From Sulfurospirillum sp. (GTDB lineage Bacteria; Campylobacterota; Campylobacteria; Campylobacterales; Sulfurospirillaceae): 64,000 nucleotides of DNA. The notes below the pieces were generated by a model, which saw nothing but the letters and a program-made list of their open reading frames with translations, did no database searches and had not been told where the DNA came from. Of the stretch, positions 48,684 to 57,099 are shown in pieces (within the stretch, counting starts at the first letter, position 1; each line of letters starts with the position of its first letter). The stretch is taken from the NCBI GenBank assembly GCA_014859685.1, contig JACUTU010000003.1, forward strand, positions 62,001-126,000, read 5' to 3'. Both the position numbers and the translations under genes were made by a program.

Positions 48684-50648
48684 ATGAAAAAAAACATAAT
48701 AGAAGAACAAACCATAAACGATAACAACTACCAAAAACTCAAAGAGCTTTTTCCTCATGCTGTTAGTATTGATGAAGATGGGAAGTATATCATCGATAAA
48801 GAGAAATTACAGATGAGTTTAGATCCTTCAAAGGCGGAGATAAAAGAGGATGGTTATGGGCTTAATTGGGTTGGGAAGAAAGAGGCTTATCATGGGGCAT
48901 TTACTAAAAACTATAAGGTTTTAAAACCGCTTCAAGATGATAGTAAAAACTGGGATGAGACGGAGAATGTTCTTATAAAAGGGGATAATCTTGATGCTTT
49001 AAAGATTCTAAGACATAACTATTTTGAAGTTATCAAGATGATATATATCGACCCGCCTTACAATACCAAAAATGATGGTTTTGTTTATAATGACAACTTC
49101 ACATCTAACACAGAACAAACACTTGAAGAGTTGGGGTATGACAAAGAGTATATTGACTACATAGAGAACATACAAGGGGCGAAAACACATAGTGGGTGGC
49201 TTAGTTTTATGTATCCGCGGCTTTTACTTGCTCGTGATTTGCTTAAAGATGATGGGGTGATATTTATCTCTATTGATGATAAAGAACAAGCACAGTTAAA
49301 GTTGTTATGTGATGATATTTTTGGTGGAGATAATTTAATAGGACTAATCCCTGTAATAATGAATTTAAAGGGTAATCAAGATAATTTTGGATTTGCAGAT
49401 ACTCATGAGTATCTTTTTTGTTATGCAAAAAATAAAGAACTTTGTAATATAGGTAAATTTGATATCGATGAAGATGAAATCTATGAAGAATGGACAGAAG
49501 ATGATTATGGATTATATAAAAAAGCTGATGGGTTACGAAGAACAGGCGATGACGCTCCAAGAGAAAAAAGACAAAAAGGTTGGTTTCCTGTTTTTATAAC
49601 AGATGAAGATAAAGTTTATGTGACTGAAGATGACAAGCCATTAAGTGCTAATGATACTGTAGTCTATCCAATTAACGATGAGGGAGAAGAATTGTCATGG
49701 TCATGGAGTAAGGCAAAAATTATTAATGATAATCATAATTTGATAGTTACTAAAGGACGAAATGGGAATAAAACTATTTATAAAAAGCAAAGACCAGAAA
49801 TCGGTGATTTACCTACCAAAAAACCTAAATCATTTTTTTATAAAGCTGATTATAGTACAAGTACTGCTACAACTCAATTAAAAAATTTAATGGAGAAAAA
49901 ACTTTTTAAATCGCCTAAACCAGTTCCATTTATAAAAGATTTGTTAACTATTGGAATGAATGCTGATGATACTATCCTAGACTTCTTCGCAGGAAGCGGA
50001 ACAACCGCTCATGCGGTGATGGACTTAAACGCCAAAGATGGTGGCAACAGAAAATATATTTGTGTACAGTGGGCGGAAGAGACGCCTCTTAAAAGTGAAG
50101 CACGAAAGGCTGGATATGAGACTATTTTTGACATTACAAAAGCAAGGATAGATAAAGCTGGGGAGAAGATCTTGGGCGAAGCTAAAGCATCGCTTCCCAA
50201 AGAGCAAACGCTTTTTAGTGGGGATGAAGTCCCAACTCCGTTAGATGTCGGGTTTAGAACTTTTGAAGTGGTAGAAGATGCCAAACAGTGTATCTACCAA
50301 AAATCACTCGATACGGTAACTCAAGAGGATTTGTTTGTTTGTATGAGTAAGTCACATATACAAAGCAACGAAGAGATACTTTATAACCTTTTTGTCGCGG
50401 AAAATCTGCCGCTGAGTGTCAAGTATGAAACGCTCATACAAAACAAACTCTATCTAGCTTCAAATGTCGCTTTTGTACTGGGCGATATGACATCCAATCA
50501 ACTTGTAGCAGCACTTAAAAATAAAAAAGAGTGTGAGTATATCACGGTGTATTCTCCAAATATTAGTAATGATAGTCTTACGCTTGAGATAGAGAGTAAT
50601 ATTTCAAAGCTTGGTATCAAACCTGATAAATTAAGATTTAGGGGATAA
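48684..50648 (+). CDS. mod: Type III restriction-modification DNA methyltransferase (Mod)
   Basis: This 654-aa beta-class N6-adenine methyltransferase has motif IV (YIDPPYNTKNDGF, residues about 121-133) before motif I (DFFAGSGTTAHAV, about 433-445). The region between them is the variable target-recognition domain. Mod modifies one strand of an asymmetric site and gives Res its specificity. Codons 2-4 form an A8 tract after ATG that could slip. It is first in a five-gene operon whose gaps are two to three bases or overlaps. Confidence 0.95.
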   Translation: MKKNIIEEQTINDNNYQKLKELFPHAVSIDEDGKYIIDKEKLQMSLDPSKAEIKEDGYGLNWVGKKEAYHGAFTKNYKVLKPLQDDSKNWDETENVLIKGDNLDALKILRHNYFEVIKMIYIDPPYNTKNDGFVYNDNFTSNTEQTLEELGYDKEYIDYIENIQGAKTHSGWLSFMYPRLLLARDLLKDDGVIFISIDDKEQAQLKLLCDDIFGGDNLIGLIPVIMNLKGNQDNFGFADTHEYLFCYAKNKELCNIGKFDIDEDEIYEEWTEDDYGLYKKADGLRRTGDDAPREKRQKGWFPVFITDEDKVYVTEDDKPLSANDTVVYPINDEGEELSWSWSKAKIINDNHNLIVTKGRNGNKTIYKKQRPEIGDLPTKKPKSFFYKADYSTSTATTQLKNLMEKKLFKSPKPVPFIKDLLTIGMNADDTILDFFAGSGTTAHAVMDLNAKDGGNRKYICVQWAEETPLKSEARKAGYETIFDITKARIDKAGEKILGEAKASLPKEQTLFSGDEVPTPLDVGFRTFEVVEDAKQCIYQKSLDTVTQEDLFVCMSKSHIQSNEEILYNLFVAENLPLSVKYETLIQNKLYLASNVAFVLGDMTSNQLVAALKNKKECEYITVYSPNISNDSLTLEIESNISKLGIKPDKLRFRG

Positions 50649-50650
50649 AG

Positions 50651-50941
50651 ATGAAAAAAGAACAGATATTAGAGTATTTGAAAAGTCACAAAGATGAGTT
50701 TGCTAAAAAATATCAAATTACAAAATTAGCTCTTTTTGGCTCAGTTGCAAGAGATGAAAGCCATGAGAGTAGCGATATTGATATAGCTATTGATACAAAA
50801 CTAAGTGATTATTTTTTGCTTTATGATTTTAAAGAGAGTTTGGAAAAAGCATTTGGTACAAAAGTAGACATTGTAAGAGTAAGAGAAAAGATGAATGCAT
50901 CTCTTAAAAAGCGTATTTTAAAGGATGGTATCTATGTATGA
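50651..50941 (+). CDS. mntA: MntA-type minimal nucleotidyltransferase antitoxin
   Basis: This 96-aa MNT-fold protein has ALFGSVARDESHESSDIDIA (residues about 27-46), the GSxARxxxxxxSDID signature with both catalytic Asp residues. Family members antidote HEPN toxins by transferring AMP to a toxin tyrosine. It sits two bases after mod and overlaps hepT, as in free-standing modules, but here lies inside an R-M operon. Confidence 0.9.
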   Translation: MKKEQILEYLKSHKDEFAKKYQITKLALFGSVARDESHESSDIDIAIDTKLSDYFLLYDFKESLEKAFGTKVDIVRVREKMNASLKKRILKDGIYV

Positions 50942-51305
50942 TGAAGAATTGGTGCTTGATATTTTAGATCAGATAGTAGAAGCGATAGAAATAGTGCAAG
51001 AGCGATGTAAATTTGCGAATTGTGAAAATGACTTTATGGATACAAAAGAGGGACAAGAGAAGTTGGATAGTATCTGTATGAAGCTTATAGCTGTAGGTGA
51101 AAGCCTTAAAAATATAGACAAACTTACAGATAAAAAGCTTTTAGAAGAGTATCCTCAAATAGAATGGAGAAAGATAAAAGGGATACGAGATTTTATTTCA
51201 CATCACTATTTTGATTTGGATGCGGAGGTGATATTTGGGATTTGTCAAGATCATATTGATGATTTGTTAGTAGTGCTAAAACAGATGAGAAGTGATTTAG
51301 AGTAA
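50934..51305 (+). CDS. hepT: HepT-type HEPN ribonuclease toxin (DUF86)
   Basis: The 123-aa all-helical protein has the HEPN active site R-x4-H-x-Y in KGIRDFISHHYFDLD near residue 85, with the Tyr that MntA-type partners AMPylate. ATG 50934 has AAGGA eight bases upstream and is preferred over ATG 50925. Its stop overlaps the res start (TAATG). Confidence 0.9.
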   Translation: MYDEELVLDILDQIVEAIEIVQERCKFANCENDFMDTKEGQEKLDSICMKLIAVGESLKNIDKLTDKKLLEEYPQIEWRKIKGIRDFISHHYFDLDAEVIFGICQDHIDDLLVVLKQMRSDLE

Positions 51306-54244
51306 TGCTAAAAATAAAATTTGACAGATTAGATTATCAGGAACAAGCGGTAGATAGTATCAGTGATGTATTTAAAAATATAGCGTTTGTGCCAAATGAC
51401 AATAGAAAAAGTAACCCATCTTTTGATCTTCAAGCTTCTAAAAGTAATTTGGTAGAAAACATCTCAAAGGTAAGAGAATCAAATAAAGTTGATATAGGTG
51501 AAGTATCTATCAAAGATGAACTTGTGGTTGATACTTTGATGGAAACAGGTACGGGTAAAACTTTTACTTTTTTGGAGTCTATCTATAGGCTTAATCGTGA
51601 CTATGGACTAAGTAAATTTATCATCTTAGTACCTTCCAACCCTATACGACAAGGTACAATCAAAAATATAAAAATCACAAAAGAGTTCTTTGTAAAAGAG
51701 TATAGCAAACAAATATCAGTATTTAACTATAGTGAAAAAACTGTATTAAATTATATCAATGCGAGTGATCAAAATATCTCAGTGCTTGTATCGACTTACC
51801 AGTCATTTAACAAAGCTTCTAACAACATAAATAAAAGTAAGATAGAACAAAGCCTCATCGGTCGTGCAAAGAGCTATATGCAAGCTATCGCACAGCTTCG
51901 CCCTGTAATAGTCATAGATGAACCGCATCGATTTGAGGGTAAGCAGACTGCAAAATACCTCAAAGAGTTTAATGCACTTTTTACCTTGCGTTTTGGAGCC
52001 ACTTACAAAGGGGAAGAGTATAAAAATCTTATATACACTTTAGATAGTGTTGATGCTTTTAGTCGAGGTCTAGTTAAAGCTATCACGGTTGATACTGTTG
52101 GAAATGAAAATGTAGATAATCATACTATTGCATTTACAAAAGTAGCTGGAAGTAGTCAAAAAGATTATAAGGCAACTATTGAGTATAAAGATATAAACTC
52201 CAAAAATCAAAAAGTAGTTTTAGAAAAAGGTGAAAACCTTGGCGAAAAAGTGGGTATTGAGTATTTAAATAGCTATGTTGTGGAAAAGATTACAAAAAGT
52301 GAGATTATCTTTACAAATGATATTTCACTTCCTCTTGGAGTTGGTGAAAGTTATGGTGTACTCCTTAATGAGATGCAAAAAGTCATCATAGATACTGCCA
52401 TAAAAAACCATTTTGAGAGAGAAGAAGAGCTATTTAAACTTGATATAAAAGCACTCTGTTTGTTCTTCATAGATAGAGTTGATAAGTATCTTACAGATGA
52501 GGGAACAACTGGAGAACTTGCAAAGCTTTTTGAGAAGCTTTATCTAAAAAATTTAGAGGAAGTTTTAAAAAGAAAAAATCTTGATGAAGAGTATAAAAAG
52601 TATCTTTTGAAAACAAAAGAAAGTCTAAACGAGATACATAGCGGATACTTTGCTAAGTCTAAAAAAGAGGGAGATGAAGCGGAAGCGATAGAGCTAATAC
52701 TCAACAAAAAAGAGGAGCTACTCTCTTTTGATAGTGATTTGAGATTTATCTTCTCTCAGTGGGCTTTACAAGAGGGGTGGGATAACCCAAATGTAATGAC
52801 ACTGTGCAAACTGGCCCCAAGTAGCTCTAAAATATCCAAACTCCAACAAATTGGTCGTGGACTTAGACTGGCTGTTAATCAAGATGGTAAGAGAATAACT
52901 GGGGATGATAGTAATTTTGAGTTTATTAATGAGCTTTTTGTAGTGGTGCCATCAACGGAAGAAAACTTTGTAGCTTCCATACAAAATGAGATAAGTGAAA
53001 ATAGCATTAAGCAAATCTCAAAACTGTTTAACGAAGATGTTATGGTAGAAAATCATATAGCAGCTACACCAAGAGCAGCAACGAAACTCCTTGATGAACT
53101 TGAAGAAATTGGTTTTATTACTATTAACGAAGATGATATGAGTGAAATAACACTATCAAAAGAGGAGTATAGTTCAAAATCAAAAGAGCTTGAATCTTTG
53201 GAGATGAAAGGGTGCGATAGCAAAAAACTAAAAGAGTATTTTGATGGCTTCTTTAAAACATCTAACCGAGTTAAAGCTAAAGATAGAAGTGCTAAAAAAG
53301 AAAAAGGAAAAATCAAAATTCATCAAGCCAACTTTAAAAAGTTTAAAGCTCTGTGGGACAACCTAAACTATGATGCAGTTGTAAAGTATGATATTGATAG
53401 CGATACTTTAATCAAATCAGCGATACAGATGATAGATACAAACTTTGAGATAAGCGGGCAAGATATCATCATAAAAAGAGATAAGAATGTTGAAAGTAAA
53501 GAGAAACATGATAGCCAAAAAGATACTGTAGCAGTTGAAACTCACTCGATTTTTACACTTTATGAGTTTATAAAAGCATTATCAAACAATACTAAACTTA
53601 GTATGCAAACAATAGCTAAAGTCATGCATGGAATTAAAAAAGAGAAGTTTGACTTAATACCTCAAAATGAGAATTTAGCACTTAAAAAGATAGAAGAACA
53701 GCTTATCAGTGCAATCTATGAAACGATTATAAATAAAATATCTTATGACTTAAGAGAGATAAAAACTTGTAACACTTCTCTTACCGATAAAAATGGCAAC
53801 ATGAAAGAGTTTATACAAGAGGGCAGTCTAGGTGTTGAAACTTATAAAATAAAATCAAAAAATGTAAGAGAAAAGTCAATTTATGATGAAGATTTTATGG
53901 AGGTTGATAGTAGTATTGAAAAAATAACAATAGATGAGTCAAGTGATAAAAAAATTGTAGTTTTTGGAAAACTGCCAAAAGTCAATATTCCGACCGCTCA
54001 TGGAAGAAACTATAATCCAGATTTTGGATATGTAATAGAGTCTAGTGATCACAAAGAACTATACTTTGTTGTTGAGACTAAGGGGTATGATAAATTTGAT
54101 GATATAAGCACTAAAGAGAAATTGCAGATAAAAAGTGCCGAAGCATTTTTTAAAGAGTTAAAAGATAATGGTGTAAATGTAGAGTATAAGACCAAGCTCA
54201 ATAGTCCAGAACTGACACAGCTGATAAGTGATATTTTGAAGTAA
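51305..54244 (+). CDS. res: Type III restriction enzyme, Res subunit
   Basis: This 979-aa superfamily 2 ATPase/endonuclease has Walker A METGTGKTFTFLE (about residue 80), motif II VIDEPHRFEG, motif III LRFGATYKG, and motif VI LQQIGRGLRLAVN (about 514). The C-terminal PD-ExK nuclease is visible as NPDFGYVIES followed by FVVETKGYDKF (about 903-925). All motifs are intact, so the system looks functional. The nuclease cuts when Mod-Res meets unmethylated head-to-head sites. Confidence 0.95.
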   Translation: MLKIKFDRLDYQEQAVDSISDVFKNIAFVPNDNRKSNPSFDLQASKSNLVENISKVRESNKVDIGEVSIKDELVVDTLMETGTGKTFTFLESIYRLNRDYGLSKFIILVPSNPIRQGTIKNIKITKEFFVKEYSKQISVFNYSEKTVLNYINASDQNISVLVSTYQSFNKASNNINKSKIEQSLIGRAKSYMQAIAQLRPVIVIDEPHRFEGKQTAKYLKEFNALFTLRFGATYKGEEYKNLIYTLDSVDAFSRGLVKAITVDTVGNENVDNHTIAFTKVAGSSQKDYKATIEYKDINSKNQKVVLEKGENLGEKVGIEYLNSYVVEKITKSEIIFTNDISLPLGVGESYGVLLNEMQKVIIDTAIKNHFEREEELFKLDIKALCLFFIDRVDKYLTDEGTTGELAKLFEKLYLKNLEEVLKRKNLDEEYKKYLLKTKESLNEIHSGYFAKSKKEGDEAEAIELILNKKEELLSFDSDLRFIFSQWALQEGWDNPNVMTLCKLAPSSSKISKLQQIGRGLRLAVNQDGKRITGDDSNFEFINELFVVVPSTEENFVASIQNEISENSIKQISKLFNEDVMVENHIAATPRAATKLLDELEEIGFITINEDDMSEITLSKEEYSSKSKELESLEMKGCDSKKLKEYFDGFFKTSNRVKAKDRSAKKEKGKIKIHQANFKKFKALWDNLNYDAVVKYDIDSDTLIKSAIQMIDTNFEISGQDIIIKRDKNVESKEKHDSQKDTVAVETHSIFTLYEFIKALSNNTKLSMQTIAKVMHGIKKEKFDLIPQNENLALKKIEEQLISAIYETIINKISYDLREIKTCNTSLTDKNGNMKEFIQEGSLGVETYKIKSKNVREKSIYDEDFMEVDSSIEKITIDESSDKKIVVFGKLPKVNIPTAHGRNYNPDFGYVIESSDHKELYFVVETKGYDKFDDISTKEKLQIKSAEAFFKELKDNGVNVEYKTKLNSPELTQLISDILK

Positions 54245-54247
54245 ATT

Positions 54248-54913
54248 ATGGAAAATGCAGATTTGTCTTTAGATCAATGTAGTGTGACAGACTACAAGCA
54301 ATGTTCCTTAACAAAGTATAAATATCATGATGAGTGTATTCTACATTGCTCTAAAGAGGATGCTATGTGTGATTATCATAAAGCGTGGGAAGATTTAACT
54401 CTGTTTAAAGAAAAATTACTTGAGTATATTGTAGATATTATTTGTAATCATAAAGAAGAAACTGAACAGTTTAATCGCACTCTTGTATTAGGATACATGA
54501 GAGGAGCGGTAGATAATGAATTTCTTGAAGAGCAAATAAAAAGTACTACAGTAGTATTTAATTTTGTCTCTTTTCCTGTATATGATGAGCGAGATGAATG
54601 GGATTATACGCCTATATTGCAAAGATTGGGTAGAGTTCATTTTAACTACTGTAAGTTTTATGTAGCTTGGATTGATTTACCCCAGCAAAAGGTTTTTTTT
54701 CAAGATTGTGAGTTTTGTGATCACTGGAATCTACAAGATTATGAGATGCTCGATAATGTTGATGAAGTAATCTATCAAAATTGTTTGTTTACAGATGGTG
54801 TAAGTTGTTCTAGCAATGATAAAGCTGTAGAGTTGCCATATAGTCAGTTTAGAGATTGTGAATTGCAAGAAATAGAGTGTCAAAATGTGGTATTTCAAAA
54901 AGTGATGAGTTAA
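54248..54913 (+). CDS. Cys-rich acidic protein with a pentapeptide-like C-terminal half
   Basis: This 221-aa protein has about 13 Cys and many Asp/Glu. The N-terminal third has spaced cysteines (CDYHKAWEDL region), and the C-terminal half shows aromatic-x-x-C periodicity (HFNYCKFYVAWIDL, VFFQDCEFCDHWNL, VIYQNCLFTDGVSC, QFRDCELQEIECQNVVF), like a right-handed beta-helix of degenerate pentapeptide repeats. The family is not recognised. It begins three bases after res, so it is part of the R-M operon. A DNA-mimic or regulatory role is conjecture. Confidence 0.6.
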   Translation: MENADLSLDQCSVTDYKQCSLTKYKYHDECILHCSKEDAMCDYHKAWEDLTLFKEKLLEYIVDIICNHKEETEQFNRTLVLGYMRGAVDNEFLEEQIKSTTVVFNFVSFPVYDERDEWDYTPILQRLGRVHFNYCKFYVAWIDLPQQKVFFQDCEFCDHWNLQDYEMLDNVDEVIYQNCLFTDGVSCSSNDKAVELPYSQFRDCELQEIECQNVVFQKVMS

Positions 54914-54974
54914 CCGAGTGTTTACCCAACAATCTTACAATTTCATCAAGCAATTTCATTCATACTGATAATAA

Positions 54975-55006
54975 GCAAAAAAGTTCAAGCCAAGCGGCTT
55001 TTTTGC
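54975..55006 (+). terminator. Terminator of the R-M operon
   Basis: GCAAAAAAG pairs with CTTTTTTGC around an inner AAGCC/GGCTT stem; the right arm supplies the T-run. It lies 60 bp after the last island gene and marks its right edge. Confidence 0.65.
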
Positions 55007-55033
55007 TTTCTCCCTTTTTCATCTTCATTTTGT

Positions 55034-55039
55034 TATAAT
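55034..55039 (+). promoter_or_regulatory. -10 box upstream of the AI-2E permease
   Basis: TATAAT lies just before the 40-bp palindromic element, so transcripts would start at about 55046 and carry a hairpin at their 5' end. Confidence 0.5.
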
Positions 55040-55041
55040 TA

Positions 55042-55081
55042 CTGACCTTACGAACTTTTTTGCAAAATTGCGTAAGGTCAG
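55042..55081. repeat. Intergenic inverted-end element, copy 3 (minimal 40-bp palindrome)
   Basis: CTGACCTTACG at the left and CGTAAGGTCAG at the right form near-perfect inverted ends around aaCTTTTTTGCAAAAttG. It is equivalent to a right terminus fused to its own mirror image, with none of the internal sequence of copies 1 and 4. Confidence 0.8.
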
Positions 55082-55104
55082 TTAAAATTTTAAAAGGTTC
55101 TTCT

Positions 55105-56151
55105 GTGCAGGCTAAAAGTGGTTATGATATTTATAAACTTTGGATGAGCTTTGCGGCGTTTGTGGTAATTATTGCTGGTTTGAAAGCGGCAAGTAGTATC
55201 ATCGTACCTATTTTGTTGGCTATCTTTATCGCAACTATCGCGGCACCTTTGATGTTTTTTTTGCAAGATAGGGGTTTGCCTAGAATCGTAGCATTTTTTA
55301 CTGTCTTGCTTTTAGTGGTTTTGTTGCTTTTTGGTATAGGGGTGATTTTAAGCAGTTCTTTGGACGGTTTTCTAGCAAGTATTGCAGGCTATAGACAGCG
55401 ATGGAGCGGTGTTATCATTTCTGTGCGTGATTTTTTAAATGGTTTTGGAATTGACTTTATCCAAAGAGAGGATCTTGAAAATCTTTTGGATCCATCTGGT
55501 GTTTTGAGATTTGCCAACTCATTTTTCCGCTCATTTAGTGTGTTGCTTTCTAACTCGTTTTTTATTTTTTTAGCAGTAACTTTTATGCTTTTTGAAACCT
55601 CTAGCTTGAAAAAGAAGATTTTTTTACTTTTAAAAAAAGACGAAAATCACGAGAATCCTTTTGAGATTTTTAGCCAAAAACTTAACAAATACCTTCTCAT
55701 CAAAACACTTGCCTCTCTTGCAACAGGGATTATCATAGCCATGGGTTTGTGGCTGCTACAAGTTGAATTTGCACTGATGCTCGGTCTCATCGCTTTTTTA
55801 CTCAATTATGTGCCAAGTATCGGCTCAATTATCGCCGCTATTCCCGCAGTTGTTGTAGCACTTTTGGGGCTTGAGCTTGATATCGTGATCTCGGTAGTGC
55901 TTTTGTATCTTTGCACAAATATACTCATCGGCAATTTTGTAGAGCCACGCTTTTTGGGCAAAGGTTTGGGGCTTTCTGTGCTGGTGGTGTTTTTGTCACT
56001 ACTTTTTTGGGGATTTGTTTTTGGACCTATCGGAATGTTTTTAGCAGTTCCTTTGAGTATGACCATCAAAATAGCACTCGAATCGCATCCAAGCACAGGC
56101 TCGCTAGCTATGCTTTTAAGTGACATAGATACACGCAAAGATTCACAATGA
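55105..56151 (+). CDS. AI-2E family (PerM/YdiK-type) membrane transporter
   Basis: This 348-aa protein has about eight helices; the C-terminal blocks LLNYVPSIGSIIAAIPAV and GFVFGPIGMFLAVPL are typical of the AI-2E exporter/permease family, whose substrates vary. The start is GTG 55105 (VQAKSGYDIYKL) with AAAAGG upstream. The longer frame from 55060 begins inside the palindromic repeat and is rejected. Confidence 0.88.
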   Translation: MQAKSGYDIYKLWMSFAAFVVIIAGLKAASSIIVPILLAIFIATIAAPLMFFLQDRGLPRIVAFFTVLLLVVLLLFGIGVILSSSLDGFLASIAGYRQRWSGVIISVRDFLNGFGIDFIQREDLENLLDPSGVLRFANSFFRSFSVLLSNSFFIFLAVTFMLFETSSLKKKIFLLLKKDENHENPFEIFSQKLNKYLLIKTLASLATGIIIAMGLWLLQVEFALMLGLIAFLLNYVPSIGSIIAAIPAVVVALLGLELDIVISVVLLYLCTNILIGNFVEPRFLGKGLGLSVLVVFLSLLFWGFVFGPIGMFLAVPLSMTIKIALESHPSTGSLAMLLSDIDTRKDSQ

Positions 56152-56194
56152 AAACACATTTTTACACTATTATTTTGTTTTTTGAGGAGAGAGT

Positions 56195-56419
56195 ATGAGG
56201 AAGATTTTTGTTTTGGTTTTGTTTGTTGTTGCACTTTTTGCAAAAAGTGATTTCCAGGCGATGAGTACACAAGAACTTTTAGCAATGATGGGCTATGTTG
56301 CACCTTCTGCACAAAAAGATTTGGCGTATGAATTGCAAATGCGTGAGCCAAAGATGAGTGTACAAGAAAAAAAAACTTATGAAGAAAATCTGAAAAAAAT
56401 TAAAAATTCCAAACAATGA
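56195..56419 (+). CDS. DUF1104-family small exported protein
   Basis: This 74-aa protein has a signal peptide (MRKIFVLVLFVVALFAKS) and a mature part with MSTQELLAMMGYV, typical of DUF1104, a Helicobacter/Campylobacter-centred family of unknown function. It overlaps the response regulator gene by four bases. The location suggests a periplasmic partner of the two-component system. Confidence 0.75.
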   Translation: MRKIFVLVLFVVALFAKSDFQAMSTQELLAMMGYVAPSAQKDLAYELQMREPKMSVQEKKTYEENLKKIKNSKQ

Positions 56420-57099
56420 AAATAACACACAAGGCACAACTACTCTTACTTGAAGACGATACAAACTTGAGTGATACGCTGTGTGAGTTTTTGGACGAAC
56501 AAGGTTATAGCGTTGTACCGATTTATGATGGCGACGCGGCTTTAGATAATGCGTATGAAAATAGATATGATCTTTTACTTTTGGATGTAAATGTTCCTGG
56601 TATCAATGGTTTTGAACTTTTACAAGAGCTTCGAGCTCATGGTATTAAAACACCTGCTATCTTTTTGACTTCGCTCAATTCGCTCGAGGATTTGAGCATA
56701 GGATATGAGAGTGGTTGTGATGATTATATCCGCAAACCATTTGCACTCAAAGAGTTGCTTTTGCGAGTGCAAACACTTTTGAGGCGAGAATTTTTTCACG
56801 AAAATTCTGATCTGATTACACTTGCACAAAATGTAAATTATGATCTTGTTAACAATGAACTATGTGTCGATGGTATCACGCAAAGATTGCAAAATAAAGA
56901 AGCACTGCTTTTGAAACTTTTTGTGCAAAGACGAGGGGAAGTTGTCTCGCATTCGGTAATTCTTGATGCGCTTTGGAATTATGATGAAACACCAAGTGAA
57001 GAGGCGGTGCGTACTTATATCAAAAATCTACGCAAAATACTAGGAAAAGAGGCAATAATCAGTGTTAAAAAACTGGGATATAAATTTACGCAAGAGTGA
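56416..57099 (+). CDS. OmpR-family response regulator
   Basis: This 227-aa protein has a receiver domain with phospho-Asp in LLLLDVNVPGING (about residue 52) and Lys in YIRKPFALKEL, then a winged-helix DNA-binding domain (SEEAVRTYIKNLRKILG, about 193-209). Genes for DUF1104, this regulator, a kinase and a monohaem protein overlap, so they form one operon. The stimulus is unknown. Confidence 0.93.
   Translation: MKITHKAQLLLLEDDTNLSDTLCEFLDEQGYSVVPIYDGDAALDNAYENRYDLLLLDVNVPGINGFELLQELRAHGIKTPAIFLTSLNSLEDLSIGYESGCDDYIRKPFALKELLLRVQTLLRREFFHENSDLITLAQNVNYDLVNNELCVDGITQRLQNKEALLLKLFVQRRGEVVSHSVILDALWNYDETPSEEAVRTYIKNLRKILGKEAIISVKKLGYKFTQE

Noticed and set aside
50009-50284. Minus-strand ORFs inside mod
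   Set aside because: Shadows of the methyltransferase frame, with no ribosome site and no family features.
55806-56351. 181-aa minus-strand ORF opposite the AI-2E permease
   Set aside because: Low-complexity Ser/Thr/Pro-rich shadow typical of antisense frames; the plus frame has clear membrane helices.
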